Assembly: GCA_014218235.1 (NCBI GenBank)
Contig: CM024760.1
Coordinates: forward strand, 147,203,245-147,267,244
Source: Colocasia esculenta
Taxonomy: Eukaryota; Streptophyta; Magnoliopsida; Alismatales; Araceae
Direction: 5' to 3'
Length of the DNA stretch: 64,000 bases
The notes beneath the pieces are model-generated. The model ran no database searches, was not told the DNA's origin, and saw nothing but the letters and a program-made list of their open reading frames with translations. The position numbers and the translations under genes were made by a program. Shown here in pieces: positions 21,661-33,909 of the stretch (within the stretch, counting starts at the first letter, position 1; the number at the start of each line of letters is the position of its first letter).

Positions 21661-22520
21661 AAAGCCCACAACATGATGAGGAAAGGCTGTATTGCTTTCC
21701 TAGCAGCCGTAGTAGTGGAAAAGAAGGGTTCCAAGATAGAAGACATACATATAGTACAGGACTACCCAGATGTATTCCCCAAAGACCTGCCAGGGATTCC
21801 CCCTGAACGAGATGCCAACTTCGCCATTGAGTTGATTCCTGGAGCCGCACTGGTATTGCGTCAACCATACCGGATGTCACCTGCCGAGCTGAAGGAATTG
21901 AAGGCGCAACTGATGGAGCTACTAGAAAAGGGGTTCATCAGACCGAGTACTTCCCTATGGGGAGCACCTGTGCTATTCGTAAGAAGAAAGATGGATCGAT
22001 GAGGCTATGCATCGACTATCGACAACTCAATCAGCTTACCATCAAGAACAAATACCATTGCTAGGGTCGATGAACTATTCGACCAAATTTCTGGAGCGCA
22101 ATATTTCTCCAAGATCGATCTTCGATCTGGCTATCACCAAATGAGGATCAAGGATGACGATATTTTCAAAACGGCGTTCAGGAGCAGGTATGGACATTTT
22201 GAATTCGTCGTTATGCCTTTTGGTCTAACCAATGCTCCTGCAGCCTTTATGCAACTCATGAACAGTATATATCGGCCATACCCGACAAGTTTGTGGTCGT
22301 CTTTACGACGACATCCTCATATACTCCAAGACCAAGGAAGAGCATGAAGAACACCTAAAGACAGCACTACAAGTTTTGCGAGACAACAAGTTGTACGCAA
22401 AGCTTAGAAAGTGTGAATTCTGGCTCGAAGAAGTATCCTTCTGAGCCATGCCATCTCAAAGGACGGCATCTCTGTTGATCCTCCAAAGTCAAAGTTGTAC
22501 TCAACTGGGAGAGACCAACT
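21640..22520 (+). pseudogene. C reverse transcriptase
   Basis: Two open pieces are seen: 21640-22002 (DYPDVFPKDLPG, PYRMSPAELKELK, GFIRPSTS blocks) and 22141-22347 (KTAFRSRYGHFEF, VVMPFGLTNAPAAF). Between them frameshifts disturb the CIDYRQLNQ to FSKIDLRSGYHQ part. The catalytic FIDD box near 22300-22315 has lost one base, so the active site itself is frameshifted. A further indel lies near 22440. The reverse transcriptase is not functional. Confidence 0.82.
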
Positions 22521-23120
22521 AATGTCACCGAGATAAGAAGCTTCCTAGGACTGGCTGGCTACTATAGGCGGTTCATCAAGGACTTCTCAAGGATCGTTGT
22601 TCTCTCACGCATCTGACACGAAAGGAGAATCCATACTCCTGGAGTAAAGAGTGTGAGAAAAGTTTCCAAACCCTCAAGGACTATCTTACCTCAGCACCTG
22701 TTCTCGCTCTGCCAATTGAGGGAGAAGGTTCTCTGTCTACACTGATGCTTAGGAATCGGGCTAGGATGTGTACTCATGCAAAAGGAGAAGGTCAACACCA
22801 ATTCTTCAAGACAACTGAAGACACATAAAGTCAACTACCCTATACATGATCTCGAGCTGGCTGCCGTGGTCTTCGCCTTGAAGATTTGGAAACACTATCT
22901 ATATGGCGAGCAATTCAATGTCTACTCAGATCCTGAAGTATTTATTCTCTCAGAAGGAACTCAACATGAGACAAAGGAGATGGCTGAAATACTGAAAGAT
23001 TTCGACTTCCACATCCAATACCACCCAGGAAGGGAAATGCCGTGGCTGAGTAGGAAGCCAATGGCATTTGTCTCAAGTCTAGTCCTTGGCGAGATGCAAC
23101 TACTAGAACAATTCGCAGGT
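22521..23120 (+). pseudogene. C RT end and RNase H
   Basis: The RSFLGLAGYYRRFIK block (about 22540-22580) ends the reverse transcriptase. RNase H pieces follow: a decayed first block near 22730-22770, then YPIHDLELAAVVFALKIWKH (about 22840-22897) and a YHPGR block near 23020. The usual aspartate block and the ADALSRK block are damaged. Several indels are present. Confidence 0.75.
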
Positions 23121-23313
23121 TAGACTTAAATATCGAACATAGAGATGATCGAGTCTTGGTTGCCAACATCAAGATTCAATATGATCTACTAGAAGAGATC
23201 AAAGCTCAACAAGACGATGATCCATTCTTAGTCCACATCAAAGAAAGTCTAACTGAAAGACCGAACTTTGCAATGACTGAAGACGGAAGGCTTGTCTTTC
23301 AAGGAAGGACATG
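23121..23313 (+). pseudogene. C integrase N-terminal part, left of solo LTR
   Basis: An open frame (from about 23156) leading into the integrase, with a DGRLVFQGRTC block at its end. The frame is cut at 23313 by the solo LTR. It continues in phase at 26857 once the LTR and one copy of the 5-bp duplication are set aside, which proves that the two halves were one gene. Confidence 0.8.
23309..23313. repeat. Target site duplication (left)
   Basis: ACATG, matching 26857-26861 on the other side of the solo LTR. Confidence 0.9.
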
Positions 23314-23468
23314 TGTAACGTCGCTTATTTTCAGATCCTTTTTGGATTGTGTGTGTTGTGGTTGTGATGGCTGTTGTAAAGCCAGTGTGGTGTAGACGCG
23401 TGGTGTGTGTAGGTGTGGTGCAGGTTAGGACCCTAAATGAAATAGGACCTTCTGCAGTTGAGTAGGAG

Positions 23469-23603
23469 TTGGCGGCCAGGGGTGGTCGTTGGCTGGTTGG
23501 CGTCCAGGTTAGTGGACATTGACTGCATGAACTTGGCGGCAGTGGATGTGGACGCTGAGGGTGGCGGTTGTTGTTGGCGGCATAGGGGTTGACGCCAACC
23601 TAA
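23469..23603. repeat. Class I cluster in solo LTR
   Basis: GTTGGCGGCCAGG, TTGGCGTCCAGG, TAGTGGACATTGAC, AACTTGGCGGCAGTGGATG and GGTTGACGCCAAC words in close succession. Confidence 0.65.
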
Positions 23604-24118
23604 GAATTCTGCAGGTTATAGGGTCACCCGAGAGCAGGTTTCCCACCTGCCTCTCTCTTCCCCTTGCCCTAGCTTCGCGTCCCCGTGTTTCTAGAACTTC
23701 CAACAGGTTCTGAAGGATGCTTGGAGGACCGTGGAACGTGTGGCGGTGACGAATTGCGCGAGGAAACGCCGTGGCGTGGTGCAATTCCCGTGGGAGCTCG
23801 CGGAGGGTTCGGTGTGAACCAGGAGATTGCGGGAGGTTTGAGCGTGTTCTGAGGTAGGGGTCGAGCCCTGTTAGCTTGTTAGAAACATTAAAAACACAAC
23901 TTAACTACTTGAATGAGCATGATAATGCATTTTCGGGTTAAGTTGCACCATGAAGGGATAATGGGTGGTTTGAGTAATTTAATGTACGTAGCATGTTGTG
24001 TTGGGTTGTTTTGGGTTCATGCATGTTTAAAGAACCGTTCCAGTACATTTTCTTGTAGTTTTAACGGTTGGAAACCTGTAGAGCTAGATTAGGGTTTCTG
24101 CAGGGTTTAAGGCCGGAG

Positions 24119-24226
24119 AACTTGGCGTCAAGATCGCTTGTCGCCAAGCTCATCAGCCGAGATATAAACAGCTAGATCGCTTGCCGTCTATTTCTTATAA
24201 GCGGTAGTCGATGTTGCCGCCAACTT
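24119..24226. repeat. Second class I cluster in solo LTR
   Basis: Contains TTGGCGTCAAGATCGCTTG, GTCGCCAAGCTC, AGATCGCTTGCCGTC and GATGTTGCCGCCAACTTG. Confidence 0.65.
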
Positions 24227-26856
24227 GTGCATATACTCATGCAGTGTGGTTTACATAGCTTTTCTGGTTATGAAAATTGTGTGTTTGTGTGTGTGCATGG
24301 CGATGACCGGTGTGAGCCAGTGAACTTGTTATGCTCTTGGAGCATACTGCTCATGTAATGGGCATGTTTTACGAGAATGATATGTGATGTACGTAATTGC
24401 TTTACGTAGTATGTGTGGTGCGTTGGCACCTGTGACACTCTTGGAGTGCGTTATCCATGTGTTGGACATGTGGTTTATGTGGAAGACGTGTGGTACACCA
24501 ACCAGGGTGGAATATACAAGTGTTGTTTACGTGGTTTGAGTGTGTGTGTACTACACACTTTGTTGTAATGTAATTCTTATAATTTGTCGTAGTAACTGGG
24601 CAGTGAGGTTCCTGTGTGAGCCTAGCCATGACTTTGTGGTGTTTGGGTAGTGAAGGTCCATACCGACCTAGCCCTGGTCCGTTGTTGTCTTTCGAATAAT
24701 ATTATATGGATTTATGTATTAGGTGGTGTGTGTTGCCACGGAGGTCACCTCATGACCAATGATAGGCAAGTTTGTGGTTCAGTTATGTGTTGGTGTAGGA
24801 TAGCTTCGAGGCATACGGTGATCGATGTTAAGCTAATCCTAACACTTGTATATCGTAAATTATAAGTAAAGGCTATATGTGTAAGTATCGTGGTTTGTGC
24901 TAGCCGAGTGTGGTGGTCCGACGCCTATTCCGGAATGCCTCTCTAGTCGGGTACCCCAGGTTCTTTGTGAGCCAGACACATGTGTTTGTTGTGCTCGGGG
25001 TTTTGTCCCGGTACTTGTGTTGTACCGTTGAGGTCTGTGTCGTCTTCCTGGACACCCTCACTCCTGAGTTTGAGTTGTACGTCCGGCTGAGGAAAGACGG
25101 CAGTGGGACAGCGACTTCCCAGAGTTTGTTCTTGTGTCGCTTGTAGCGCGCTCGTAGTTGGGGGTACGGACACCAATAGACGTCACTGGTCCCCAGCTAG
25201 TCCTGTTTTCCAGTGCCTCACTTTAGAGTGCTCCGGCCAGAGACTCTAGAGGTGCCAGGCATGGGCCTGTAGCTGTGTGTCTGCAGGTGTGGTGTTGGTT
25301 GGTCTCCACAGTTGTTTGACTTCTTCCTTGTGGAGAGACAGTTGGACCTTTCGTCCGTGACTGCGAGGCTGAGAGGTTGTTCTTGTGTTGTGTTGTCCGG
25401 GTTGGATATTGGCCTGATCAGCCAGTAGTCCGTTCCCGTGTAGTGGCGTCGTTCCCTTCCGACTCGTGCTTTGCTACTTGTCGTGAGTTTGTGAGTTTGT
25501 GACTCGTGGTCGAGGTTTGACCAGTTCAAGGTGTGCCCTGGTGTTGGCACAATTGTGATTGAGTTGTGGTTTGTGTGACTTGCCGGTTAAGGTTTTACTT
25601 GTAATATTGTGCTTAAATAAAGGTATAATATAATTGTGGTTCAGTGTGGTGTTTATCACCTACTTGTACCCTTTGTTCCGGTGTTTGTGTTGTGGTACCT
25701 CAGAGTAGCAGGTATCTATTTCCTTCGTGGGTTACTTTGTAATTTTGTGGTGGTACATTGTGTACCAACCTTTCCGGGTACTTGTGTGTTGTGGAGGTCT
25801 TGTGGTTTGACCTGCCACTTGTTGTATCCTAACTGTTTTAAGTAGATCTTTGTTTATATTTTATTGTGGATTAGTTTGTGATTATTAAATACGTTACCTT
25901 TGTGGGTATTTTGCCGATGAGGCTTGTGGCTTAGGCATATTGTGGTTTAGTAGAGCTATGCTCCGTGGAGGCCGTGTGAGACCTTCCACTTGTTGAGTTT
26001 TACTCTTCTTGGGTATGATTCCAATTATAGTTTTAGTGTGTTATGGATTGATTTTGTGGTAGCCAGTTCTGTTACCTTGTATGTAGTTTCCGATGTAGTG
26101 TGGTTTGGAGTATAATGGACCAGCTCTTTGTTAGCAGTCCTGATATTCAAGTGCTTGAGGTTTGCCTGTAAAACTTGCAGGTTAGGCAGTGACCTGCCTG
26201 TGTGGCTTATAGTTTAGGCAACCAGTTGTTGTAGCAGTGTGCCAGTGAGACTGTGGTTTAGGCACTTTAGTAGTTGGGCTGACTAATGATTTTATGTTAG
26301 TCCTGTAGTCCTACTTTTCTTTTGAGAACGTTATGTTATTATCATGAGTATGTTTAATTGTTATTTATTGTCATGATGTGAGCATGAAATGGTTTGGCTA
26401 TTGATGCTGCCAGTGAGACCCATTGGGGTTGAGGTGTCTGTGGTTACAGTGTTATTTTTGGTAGCCCCTACTGAGCCAGTGACTTGTTGAGGCTTACTCC
26501 CCTACAGTTCTTTTGAGGGCTTGCCGTGTGTTTGGCTTGCAGTGGCGTTGCGTCAGACTTGTACCACCAGCAGTAGTTTAGTAGATAGTGTTGTATGAGC
26601 TTGTGCTCCCTCGGGGTATGCCCCAGGTAGTTGTACTCTTTTAAATTGGACATGTATTAATGTAATGGGACAGTTGTATAAATTTGTGAGCAGATATGAG
26701 CACATGTACTTTCTTGTGTCTTATATTCTTGTGGTTTGTCTTTTATACTCTTACTGGACACGTTGGTGTGATATCCCTTGCGAGACTTTGGTCCGTTCGC
26801 GGGAGGCAGATCTGGATATGGAGCCTTATTGGGCATAAGTACCCCGGTCCGTCACA

Positions 26857-26861
26857 ACATG
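26857..26861. repeat. Target site duplication (right)
   Basis: ACATG, identical to 23309-23313. Confidence 0.9.
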
Positions 26862-27624
26862 TGTTCCCGACAATGAAGAACTAAAGAGAAGACTAATGGA
26901 TGAAGCCCACAAGACAAAGTATACTATTCATCCAGGAGGTACCAAAATGTATCAAGATATGAAAAGAACATTTTGGTGGCCGAACATGAAAAAAGAGGTA
27001 GCTGAACACGCCGCTCACTGCCTTACTTGCCAACAAGTAAAAGCAGAACACCTGCGCCCTGCTGGTGTACTCAGACCGCTAGATATTCTGGTGTGGAAAT
27101 GGGAAAGCATTGGCATGGACTTCATCATGGGTTTACCCAAGACTCGTGGTGGACTCAATGCCATATGGGTCATTGTGGACAGACTAACTAAATCCGCCCA
27201 CTTTCTACCTATAAAGAGTAAATGGTCAGTAGAGGTACTAGCTGCCTTATACGTCAAGGAGATTGTAAGACTTCATGGCATTCCATCATCTATTGTTTCG
27301 GATCGAGATCCGAGATTCACATCTCATTTTTGGAAAGGACTGCAAGGTGCACTGGGTACTAAACTCAATTTCAGTACCGCATTCCATCCACAAACCGATG
27401 GGTAGACTGAAAGAACCAACCAAATAGTGGAAGACATGTTGAGAGCTTGCACTATAGATTTTCAAGGTTATTGGAATGAGCACCTACCTCTTATTGAGTT
27501 CGCCTATAACAATAGTTACCAGGCGAGTATCAAGATGGCACCGTTCGAAGCACTCTACGGAAGGAACTGTAGATCCTCTGCATGTTGGAATGAGGTTGGA
27601 GAATAGCAATGGCTAGGCCCAGAC
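26857..27624 (+). pseudogene. C integrase zinc finger and catalytic core
   Basis: Resumes the integrase after the solo LTR. It shows the HHCC finger (DEAHKTKYTIH and CLTCQQ), the first aspartate in GMDFIMGLP (about 27115), the second in SDRDPRF (about 27298) and the glutamate in the TERTNQ block (about 27408). All catalytic residues are present. Two in-frame TAG codons interrupt it, at 27403-27405 just before the glutamate and at about 27604-27606. Both fit C-to-T change of CAG or a like codon. Confidence 0.86.
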
Positions 27625-28173
27625 ATGGTGCAACATACCACGAAGGACATTCAGGTAATCAGAGATCGGCTCAAAATTGTCCAATCCAGACAGAAGAGCT
27701 ATGCCGACAAGAGAAGGCGAGATCTGGAATTTCAAGTGGGTGATCATGTATTTCTAAAAGTGTCACCTACTCGTGGCATCCAAAGATTTGGTATAAAGGG
27801 AAAGCTCAGCCCAAGATTCATCGGTCCTTTTGAAGTATTCGAAAGGGTTGGTGAGGTTGCATACCGGCTGGCGTTGCCACCGGATTTGTCATGTGTACAC
27901 AATGTGTTCCATGTTTCCATGCTTAGGAAATATGTGTACGACCCCACGCACATCATTCGCCACGAGAAGTTGATATTGAACAAAGATGTGACGTACGACA
28001 AGAAGCCAGTCAAGATACTGGAACGGAAGGTACAACAACTCAGAAATCGTCCCATTCACGTGGTGAAGGTCTTATGGAATAACCGCGGAGTGGAAAAAGC
28101 CACATGGGAACTGGAAGGAATCATCAGACGGAACTACCCCGCTCTTTTCGGTAAGACATTCTCTCCTAAGTGA
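27625..28173 (+). pseudogene. C integrase C-terminus and chromodomain
   Basis: An uninterrupted frame of 182 residues: RQKSYADKRRRDLEF, VFLKVSPTRG, KLSPRFIGPFEV and VFHVSMLRKYVYDPT blocks, then a chromodomain-like end (KVQQLRNRP, VVKVLWNN, ATWELEG) and a short FGKTFSPK tail. The ATG at 27625 is internal to pol, since the frame upstream is broken only by the TAG near 27605. It is the best kept part of element C. Confidence 0.86.
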
Positions 28174-28200
28174 CTACATGAATTTGGGGACCAAATTCTT

Positions 28201-28216
28201 TTTAAGAGGGGGAGGA
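28201..28216 (+). other. Polypurine tract of C
   Basis: TTTAAGAGGGGGAGGA directly before the TG of the LTR. Confidence 0.8.
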
Positions 28217-29384
28217 TGTACAAACCCTAAATTTATGGAGAAAAAGAATTTAAATATTTATATTATTTAATTAGAAAATCAAATAAAAGGAAGATGTATT
28301 AAATCAATTAGGAAATCAAATAAGAGAGAATTAAATAAAACCCATTAAAAGAAAAGGAGTAATGGGCTTTGCTATATTGACCCATTAGAAATGACTGGGC
28401 TAAAATAGATATTTTAACAAGAGGAATAATAGAGAAATACCCAAAATTCGTAACTAAAATATTACTAAAATAGAAAAGAGATATTTAATGCATTAAATAG
28501 CTAGTTTGAATTAGGATTGGATTCCTAAACCTACCCTAATGGGTTGGCCACGAAATCCCCTCTCTCCCAACCCAAATAGAAGATCTCTTGCTTAAAAAGG
28601 GGAGAGAAAAATAGGAAATTTAGAATTTAATAGAAGTTAGACTTAAACTAGGAAAGGGAATATGGAGAAGCTTAAATACTTCTCTTAAACCCTCATGGCC
28701 GACCCTAGCTCGTGCCAAGAGGTTCCTGGACCAGGAGGAGAGGCCAAGAGGGGGAGAAATCGTGGAGAGGAAGATCCATCAAAGCTTCTTCCCCGAGTTC
28801 TTCAAGTCTTAACCCTAGAAGAGGAAAACGATCAAAGGTAGGCATTCTCACGAGCATAAACCATGAAACTTTTTCTGTAGGATGTTTCATCTATCAGGAA
28901 CAAAAGCCCTTTGGTTTCATAATTTTCCATCGAGCATATCTTTTGTTCTTGATTTTTCAAGTTCTGCAACCTACATGACCCCGAACCCTCTTCTTAACTC
29001 TTGATCTCCTTGTATACTCCACCCCATGCCACGAGATTTTTACTGTAAGAACTGATGCATGTTAGGCATCTTTTGCCCCTAAAAGCCCTAAATTTGATTT
29101 AACCTATCTGGCGAATTTAATCATTATCTCAACTACGTACTGTTTCATGTTCTTCATGAATACCCGTGTTCAAAACATGTCCAAACCCTGATTGTTTTCC
29201 AATTCCTATTTATTGTAAGTACTCGTGCATGTCTAGGTCATTTTGCAACTAGTTTCAAGATTTTTTGTTGTCTATACATTTAGTTGTGAATTTCTGAATC
29301 ACCCTGTGTCAAATAGGGTAAGTCCTGGCCGCAATCCAATGTAATGTCCTTTCCCTGTTCGGACTGGGCGCAGACCCTGTGAAC

Positions 29385-29640
29385 GCGACAGAGCACTCTG
29401 TCATGATAGGCCACGTTCACAAGGCATTCACGACAGAGCACTCTGTCATGATATGATCGCGACAGAACTTGTCATCACGATCTTCTGACTAGGCCGTCGC
29501 GATGCTCATGCAATCCCGTCGCGATCTTCCTGCCCGATCCGATAAGGCTGTCGCGACCTGTACCAGACCCTGTTGCAATCTTAGGTGACCTCGTCGCGAC
29601 CCTCATCAGGGTACGTCGCGATCAGGGTTCCATTGCAAAA
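29385..29640. repeat. Class II cluster in C/D LTR
   Basis: GAACGCGACAGAGC, GATCGCGACAGAAC, GCCGTCGCGATG, CCGTCGCGATC and CTGTCGCGACC words, about ten in 250 bp. Confidence 0.75.
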
Positions 29641-30589
29641 AAACCCCGTCTCAACAACGCTTGATTTTCTACAGTGCTTGTACTCTTGTTTAACGGTCAT
29701 ACACAGAAAATAACACATGTTCTAAATTGAACAATTATGTATGATTAAATTACATGCACATGATCTTTTCTATCTACAATTTCATGACACACACACACAC
29801 TTTGAACCATCCAATTATGGCATAATTTGGCATGAACTATTTCATAATACATCTGGTAAATTATGTAATTAAATTACCCCATACTTGTCTATCATTTCTC
29901 GCGATGTTTTGGGAATATCGATATCGACGCTCCACTATTCTAGAACTCCTCTAGAACATCGAGCACTTATTTCTATATACACTCTCTTGACTTAGACGAA
30001 CTCTCCATCGGAAACTCCTTCTGCCGGACTAGTAAGTCTTTGTTCAAGGCCTCCATAAGTCTCCTCTGTCCATGGATTCCCACATGGTCGACGAGCCGGT
30101 TGTACCCTAACACCTGTTACACCCAATAGGGATCAATATGGTCCTAACGGCTATTAGAAAATCACTCTCATCTCGAATCACGCCGGACCTCTGGACCTGT
30201 GCTTAACATGGCCAGTGGTAAGGTCGTGAGTTCCACCTGACTGCCAACACCAAGTGCGCGTGTTGTGCAACTATTACTATCGCCTGTTTACTCGACGCGT
30301 TACGTGCAATGTCCACTAGCTCTCATCTGTACTCTACTCGCTCATCTATTTGCATTCACTCTACTATCTCGTCTATTCAACTAGTGCTCTCATCTACTTC
30401 TTGGTACTCTATATTGGCAATTGACTGATTGTCTAAAGATAAACAATATAACTAATACCTGGCAATATAAAGGGCCCGATTTGGTCCTGGGATGTGCGCC
30501 CGAAAGTGCTAGTGCCCATAGGAGTTAAATGATCAGAGTGTTTGGCATTACATTCAAGTGTTATCTATCGTGACTATCTAAATGAAAAT

Positions 30590-30830
30590 CAAAAGTGCTA
30601 TGTCCTCTCGTTGTCCATTGACAACAAAGTGCTATCTATCGTGACTATCTAAATGACAATCAAAAGTGCTATGTTCTCTTGTTGTCCATTGACAATAAAG
30701 TGCTATGCTATACTCGTTGTGCTATGCTATACTCGTTGTGCTATTTGTACCATGTCCATCTTGCTATACTTGACATTGTGCTATCTTGCTATTATTGTGC
30801 TATTCCCGACACTTGTGCTATTCTTGGAAA
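30590..30830. repeat. TGTGCTAT-rich degenerate array
   Basis: Irregularly spaced copies of TGTGCTAT, CTTGCTAT and ACTCGTTG. An exact internal duplication is GCTATGCTATACTCGTTGTG. Related arrays occur at 17813-17930 (inverted), 33290-33480 and 33910-34060. Confidence 0.75.
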
Positions 30831-31345
30831 GTCTATATTTGGAAAGTCTTGCTACTTCGTTCACGTACTGTCCTACTATATTTTACTTGACACTCTCTCT
30901 CGCTCTATCATTAGTTAATCTACCTTTAATGCATTAATTACTTAAAGCCTGCTTGAGCCTGAGATTTAAGTCCTACTGGGCGATGTTCGCTCACCCTGTG
31001 TTATTTGTCGTTGTGTTCTTAGGTGAGACCGAGGATGAACCATACACTCACGAGGACGGGAATGACCTGGAGTGATGTCATGAGTACCCTAGTGTCCTAT
31101 TGTTATGTTTAGCGTTGTAGTAGTTAAGTTTGAAGTCTAGTCTTTTTCCTTCTTTTAATGTAATCGGGCCCCATAGATTGGCTCTGATATTAGTAGTTGT
31201 AACTAGACTTTGAAAAGTATTAATGAAATGAATTCGCTTTAGTATTATTCACTGTGCAATGGTTTGATGTCTAGTACTCCCTCTATACCCTTTTCTTGCA
31301 ACTGCCTCGCATTCCGATATTCCACGTCGGGACGTGATAGTTTTG

Positions 31346-31357
31346 TGGTATCAAAGC
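31346..31357 (+). other. Primer binding site of D (tRNA-iMet type)
   Basis: TGGTATCAAAGC, six bases after the LTR end. It is one base off the TGGTATCAGAGC site complementary to initiator-Met tRNA that Tekay elements use. Confidence 0.8.
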
Positions 31358-31538
31358 CTAGGTTATTATTAGTACAAGATGATCTAGGTTAACCTGCCTC
31401 GACTAGAGTCAATTATCCACCTATGTGAGTTGTGGTTAGAGCCAAGGGTAACTAGCAAAAATAAACACACACGCACAAATTAAATTTCACATCAGTATCA
31501 TAACAGTGAGTTATTTTTGAAGGAACCAAGCAATCAAG

Positions 31539-32160
31539 ATGACTACTGAACATGCTCAAATGAGGGGCATGCAACAAACCATCCAAGAACTGACACGTGC
31601 CATTGTGCAAGCCACTCAAGGAGGTGGCAATCGTGGTGCAGGCGACCTGCATCGCAACTTCAGAAGTCTTAACCCACCTAGGTTCAGCGGATCCACGGAT
31701 CCGGATGAAGCGGAGCACTGGCTCCAAGAGACGGAAAGAATTTTCTGTGTCATGCAATGTGCAGCGGGGGACAAGCTGCTACTTGCCACGTTCCAACTGG
31801 AGAAGGACGACCGCGCTTGGTGGGAGTCAGTGGAAGCTACTAGAGAGAATGGCAATTCACCTGGATCGAGTTTAAAGAAGCATTCAACTCCAAATTCTTC
31901 TCCGAGCTTGTTGAAGAAAGGAAGGCTGCGGAATTCGCTGCTCTTAAACAGCGGAGCTTGACTGTGGCCGAATATGAAGCCCAGTTCTCTAGACTGGCAC
32001 GCTATGCTATACATCTGGTGAACACTGAAAGGATCAAGGCTAAGCGCTTTCTAAACGGCCTTAAGCCCCACTACATCACTCAACTCACACCTTTCGACAT
32101 CCCGACCTACGCCGAGATGGTGAAGAGGGCTCAGCTGCTAGAAGATGCTACGGACTTCAC
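31539..32160 (+). pseudogene. D gag, truncated
   Basis: ATG at 31539. The N-terminus has a helical TIQELTRAIVQAT stretch and a glycine-rich run, then the gag core: RFSGSTDPDEAEHWLQETER, an AWWESVEAT block, and, after a one-base loss near 31850, SLTVAEYEAQFSRLARYAIH and AKRFLNGLKPHYI. It is close to the C gag but much better preserved. At 32160 gag stops abruptly and LTR sequence begins, so the knuckle, protease and all of pol are missing. Confidence 0.83.
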
Positions 32161-33909
32161 GTCGAGATGGTTCTGAACGTGACAGTACCCTACGCCGCAT
32201 TCTGGCCTTCTGTCCTGGTAGCCCTATCGCGACCCTTTTTAGGCCCTGTCGCGATCTGCCCTGACCCTGTCGCGACCCTTACTGGCCTACATCGCGTTCG
32301 CAGGATTTTTGATGAAAACCCATAAAATTTATTGCTCTCACTTTCTACAGTCATACACGTAGTAAAAAAACACCTGTTTTAAAATGGAGCTATATTGAAT
32401 GCTTTAAAATACATATTCACGACTTCTTTTCTATCTATGATTTCTCTTACACATGCACACACATGAACCATCCACATATGGCTGAAATCTGGCATAAAAT
32501 ATCTCATAATGTATCTGGTAATTTATTGCAATAATGTATATTAATTACCCTATTTCAAAGGACTTGTATTCGTTTTTTGCGTTGTTTATATACCGATATC
32601 GACGCTCCACTGTTCTAGAATTCCTCTAGAACGTCGAGCACATGTTTTTATATACACACTTTACTTGGCTTGTGCTGAACTATCCGTCGGATATTCCTTT
32701 CGCCGGACTAGTGAACCCTTGCACAAGGCCTCCGTAAGTCTCCTCTAATCATGGATTCTCACATGATCGACGAGCTAGTTGTACCCTAACACCCATTACT
32801 CCTTTAGGGATCGATATGATCCAAACGGCTATTAGAAGTTCGCTCTTACCTTGAATCACGTCGGACCTTTGTACTTGTGCATAACATGGCCAACGGGAAG
32901 ATCGTGAATTCCACCTGACTGCCAATATGACGTGCGCGTGTTGCGCAACTGTTACTATCACCTGTTTACTCGTTGTTTTACGTGATGTACCCTTAGCTCT
33001 CATCTATACTCTACTCGCTCGTCTATTCACGTTCTCTCTACTATCTCGTCTATTCATCTAGTGCTCTTAACTATTCTTGGTACTCTATATTGGCCATTGA
33101 CTGATTGTCTAAAGATACAATATAACCAATGCCTGGCAATATATAAATGGCCCGATCTGGTCCTAGGATGTGCACCCGAAAGTGCTAGTGCCCATAGGAG
33201 TTAAATGATCAGAGTGTTTGGCATTACACTCAAGTGCTATCTATCTCGACTATCTATATGACAATCAAAGCACAAAACGTGCTATACTCTCTCGATGTCT
33301 AGAATGACAAAAAAGTGCTATACTCGTCGTGCTATTATTATACTTGTGCTAGTTGTGCTATGGCCATCTTGCTATTCGTGCTATACTCGATACTTGTGCT
33401 ATTTTTGGAAACTATACTCGATCTCGTGCTATTGTGCTATCTTGTTACCTGTTGTGCTATCTCTTGCTATATGTTGACTCCCTTGTACCTGCTATCATTA
33501 GATACTCTGCCATTAAATGCGTTAATTATTTAAAGCCTGCTTGAGCCTGAGATTTAAGTCCTACTGGGCGTTATCGCTCACCCTACGTTATTTGATGTTG
33601 TGTTCTCAGGTGAGACCGAGGATGACACATACACTCACGAGGAAGGGAATGACCAAGAGTGAAAGCAGGAGTACCCTCGAGTCATTATGTTATCTTAGAG
33701 TTGTAGTTAGTTATTTCCTTTTATTGCAATGTAATTGGGCCCTATAGAATGGCTATGATATTAGTGGTTGTAACTAGACATTGAAAAGTATTAAGGAAAT
33801 GAATTCGCTTTAGTATTATTCACTGTGCAATGGTTGATGTCTAGTACTCGCTCTATACCCTTTTCTTGCAACTGCCTCGCATTCTGATATTCCGCGTCGA
33901 GGCATGACA
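32161..33909 (+). repeat. 3' part of an E-type LTR
   Basis: Begins in mid-LTR with a class II cluster (32205-32300: CTATCGCGACCC, CTGTCGCGATC, CTGTCGCGACCC) and runs to the LTR end GGCATGACA at 33909. It is the same subfamily as LTR E at 17813-20198, in opposite orientation. The break at its left joins it to gag of D without any target duplication, so a deletion or recombination made the junction. Confidence 0.8.

Larger units (their letters stand above)
23314..26856 (+). mobile_element. Solo LTR (Tekay type, 3543 bp)
   Basis: Opens TGTAACGTCGC and ends CCGGTCCGTCACA with ACATG on both sides, so it is a complete LTR left after recombination between the two LTRs of an inserted element. It has the same general build as the T1 LTR: two class I motif clusters (23469-23603 and 24119-24226) near the start, a G/T-rich middle with many TTGTGG words, and a GTCACA end. 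No coding region is supported inside it. Confidence 0.92.
20199..28216 (+). mobile_element. Ty3/gypsy element C (Tekay type), internal region
   Basis: Holds gag, protease, reverse transcriptase, RNase H, integrase, chromodomain and a polypurine tract, interrupted by a solo LTR at 23314-26856. It begins within the leader (AGGGTAACTAGCAAAAATAAAC), which also occurs behind the LTR at 31340; about 110 bp of leader and the primer site are missing here. Many one-base indels break gag and RT, while integrase is much cleaner. Its own 3' LTR follows at 28217. Confidence 0.87.
28217..31339 (+). repeat. LTR of element C/D (3123 bp)
   Basis: Starts TGTACAAACCC after the C polypurine tract and ends GACGTGATA, just before a primer site. 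The terminal CA has become TA; the partial copy ending at 34522 has GCGTGACA. It holds a class II cluster (29385-29640) and a TGTGCTAT-rich stretch (30590-30830). It serves both as the 3' LTR of C and as the 5' LTR of D, because gag follows it again. Confidence 0.85.

Noticed and set aside
30653..30937. Overlapping leucine- and cysteine-rich ORFs in the C/D LTR
   Set aside because: They are translations of the TGTGCTAT array; parallel ORFs occur in every copy of the array.
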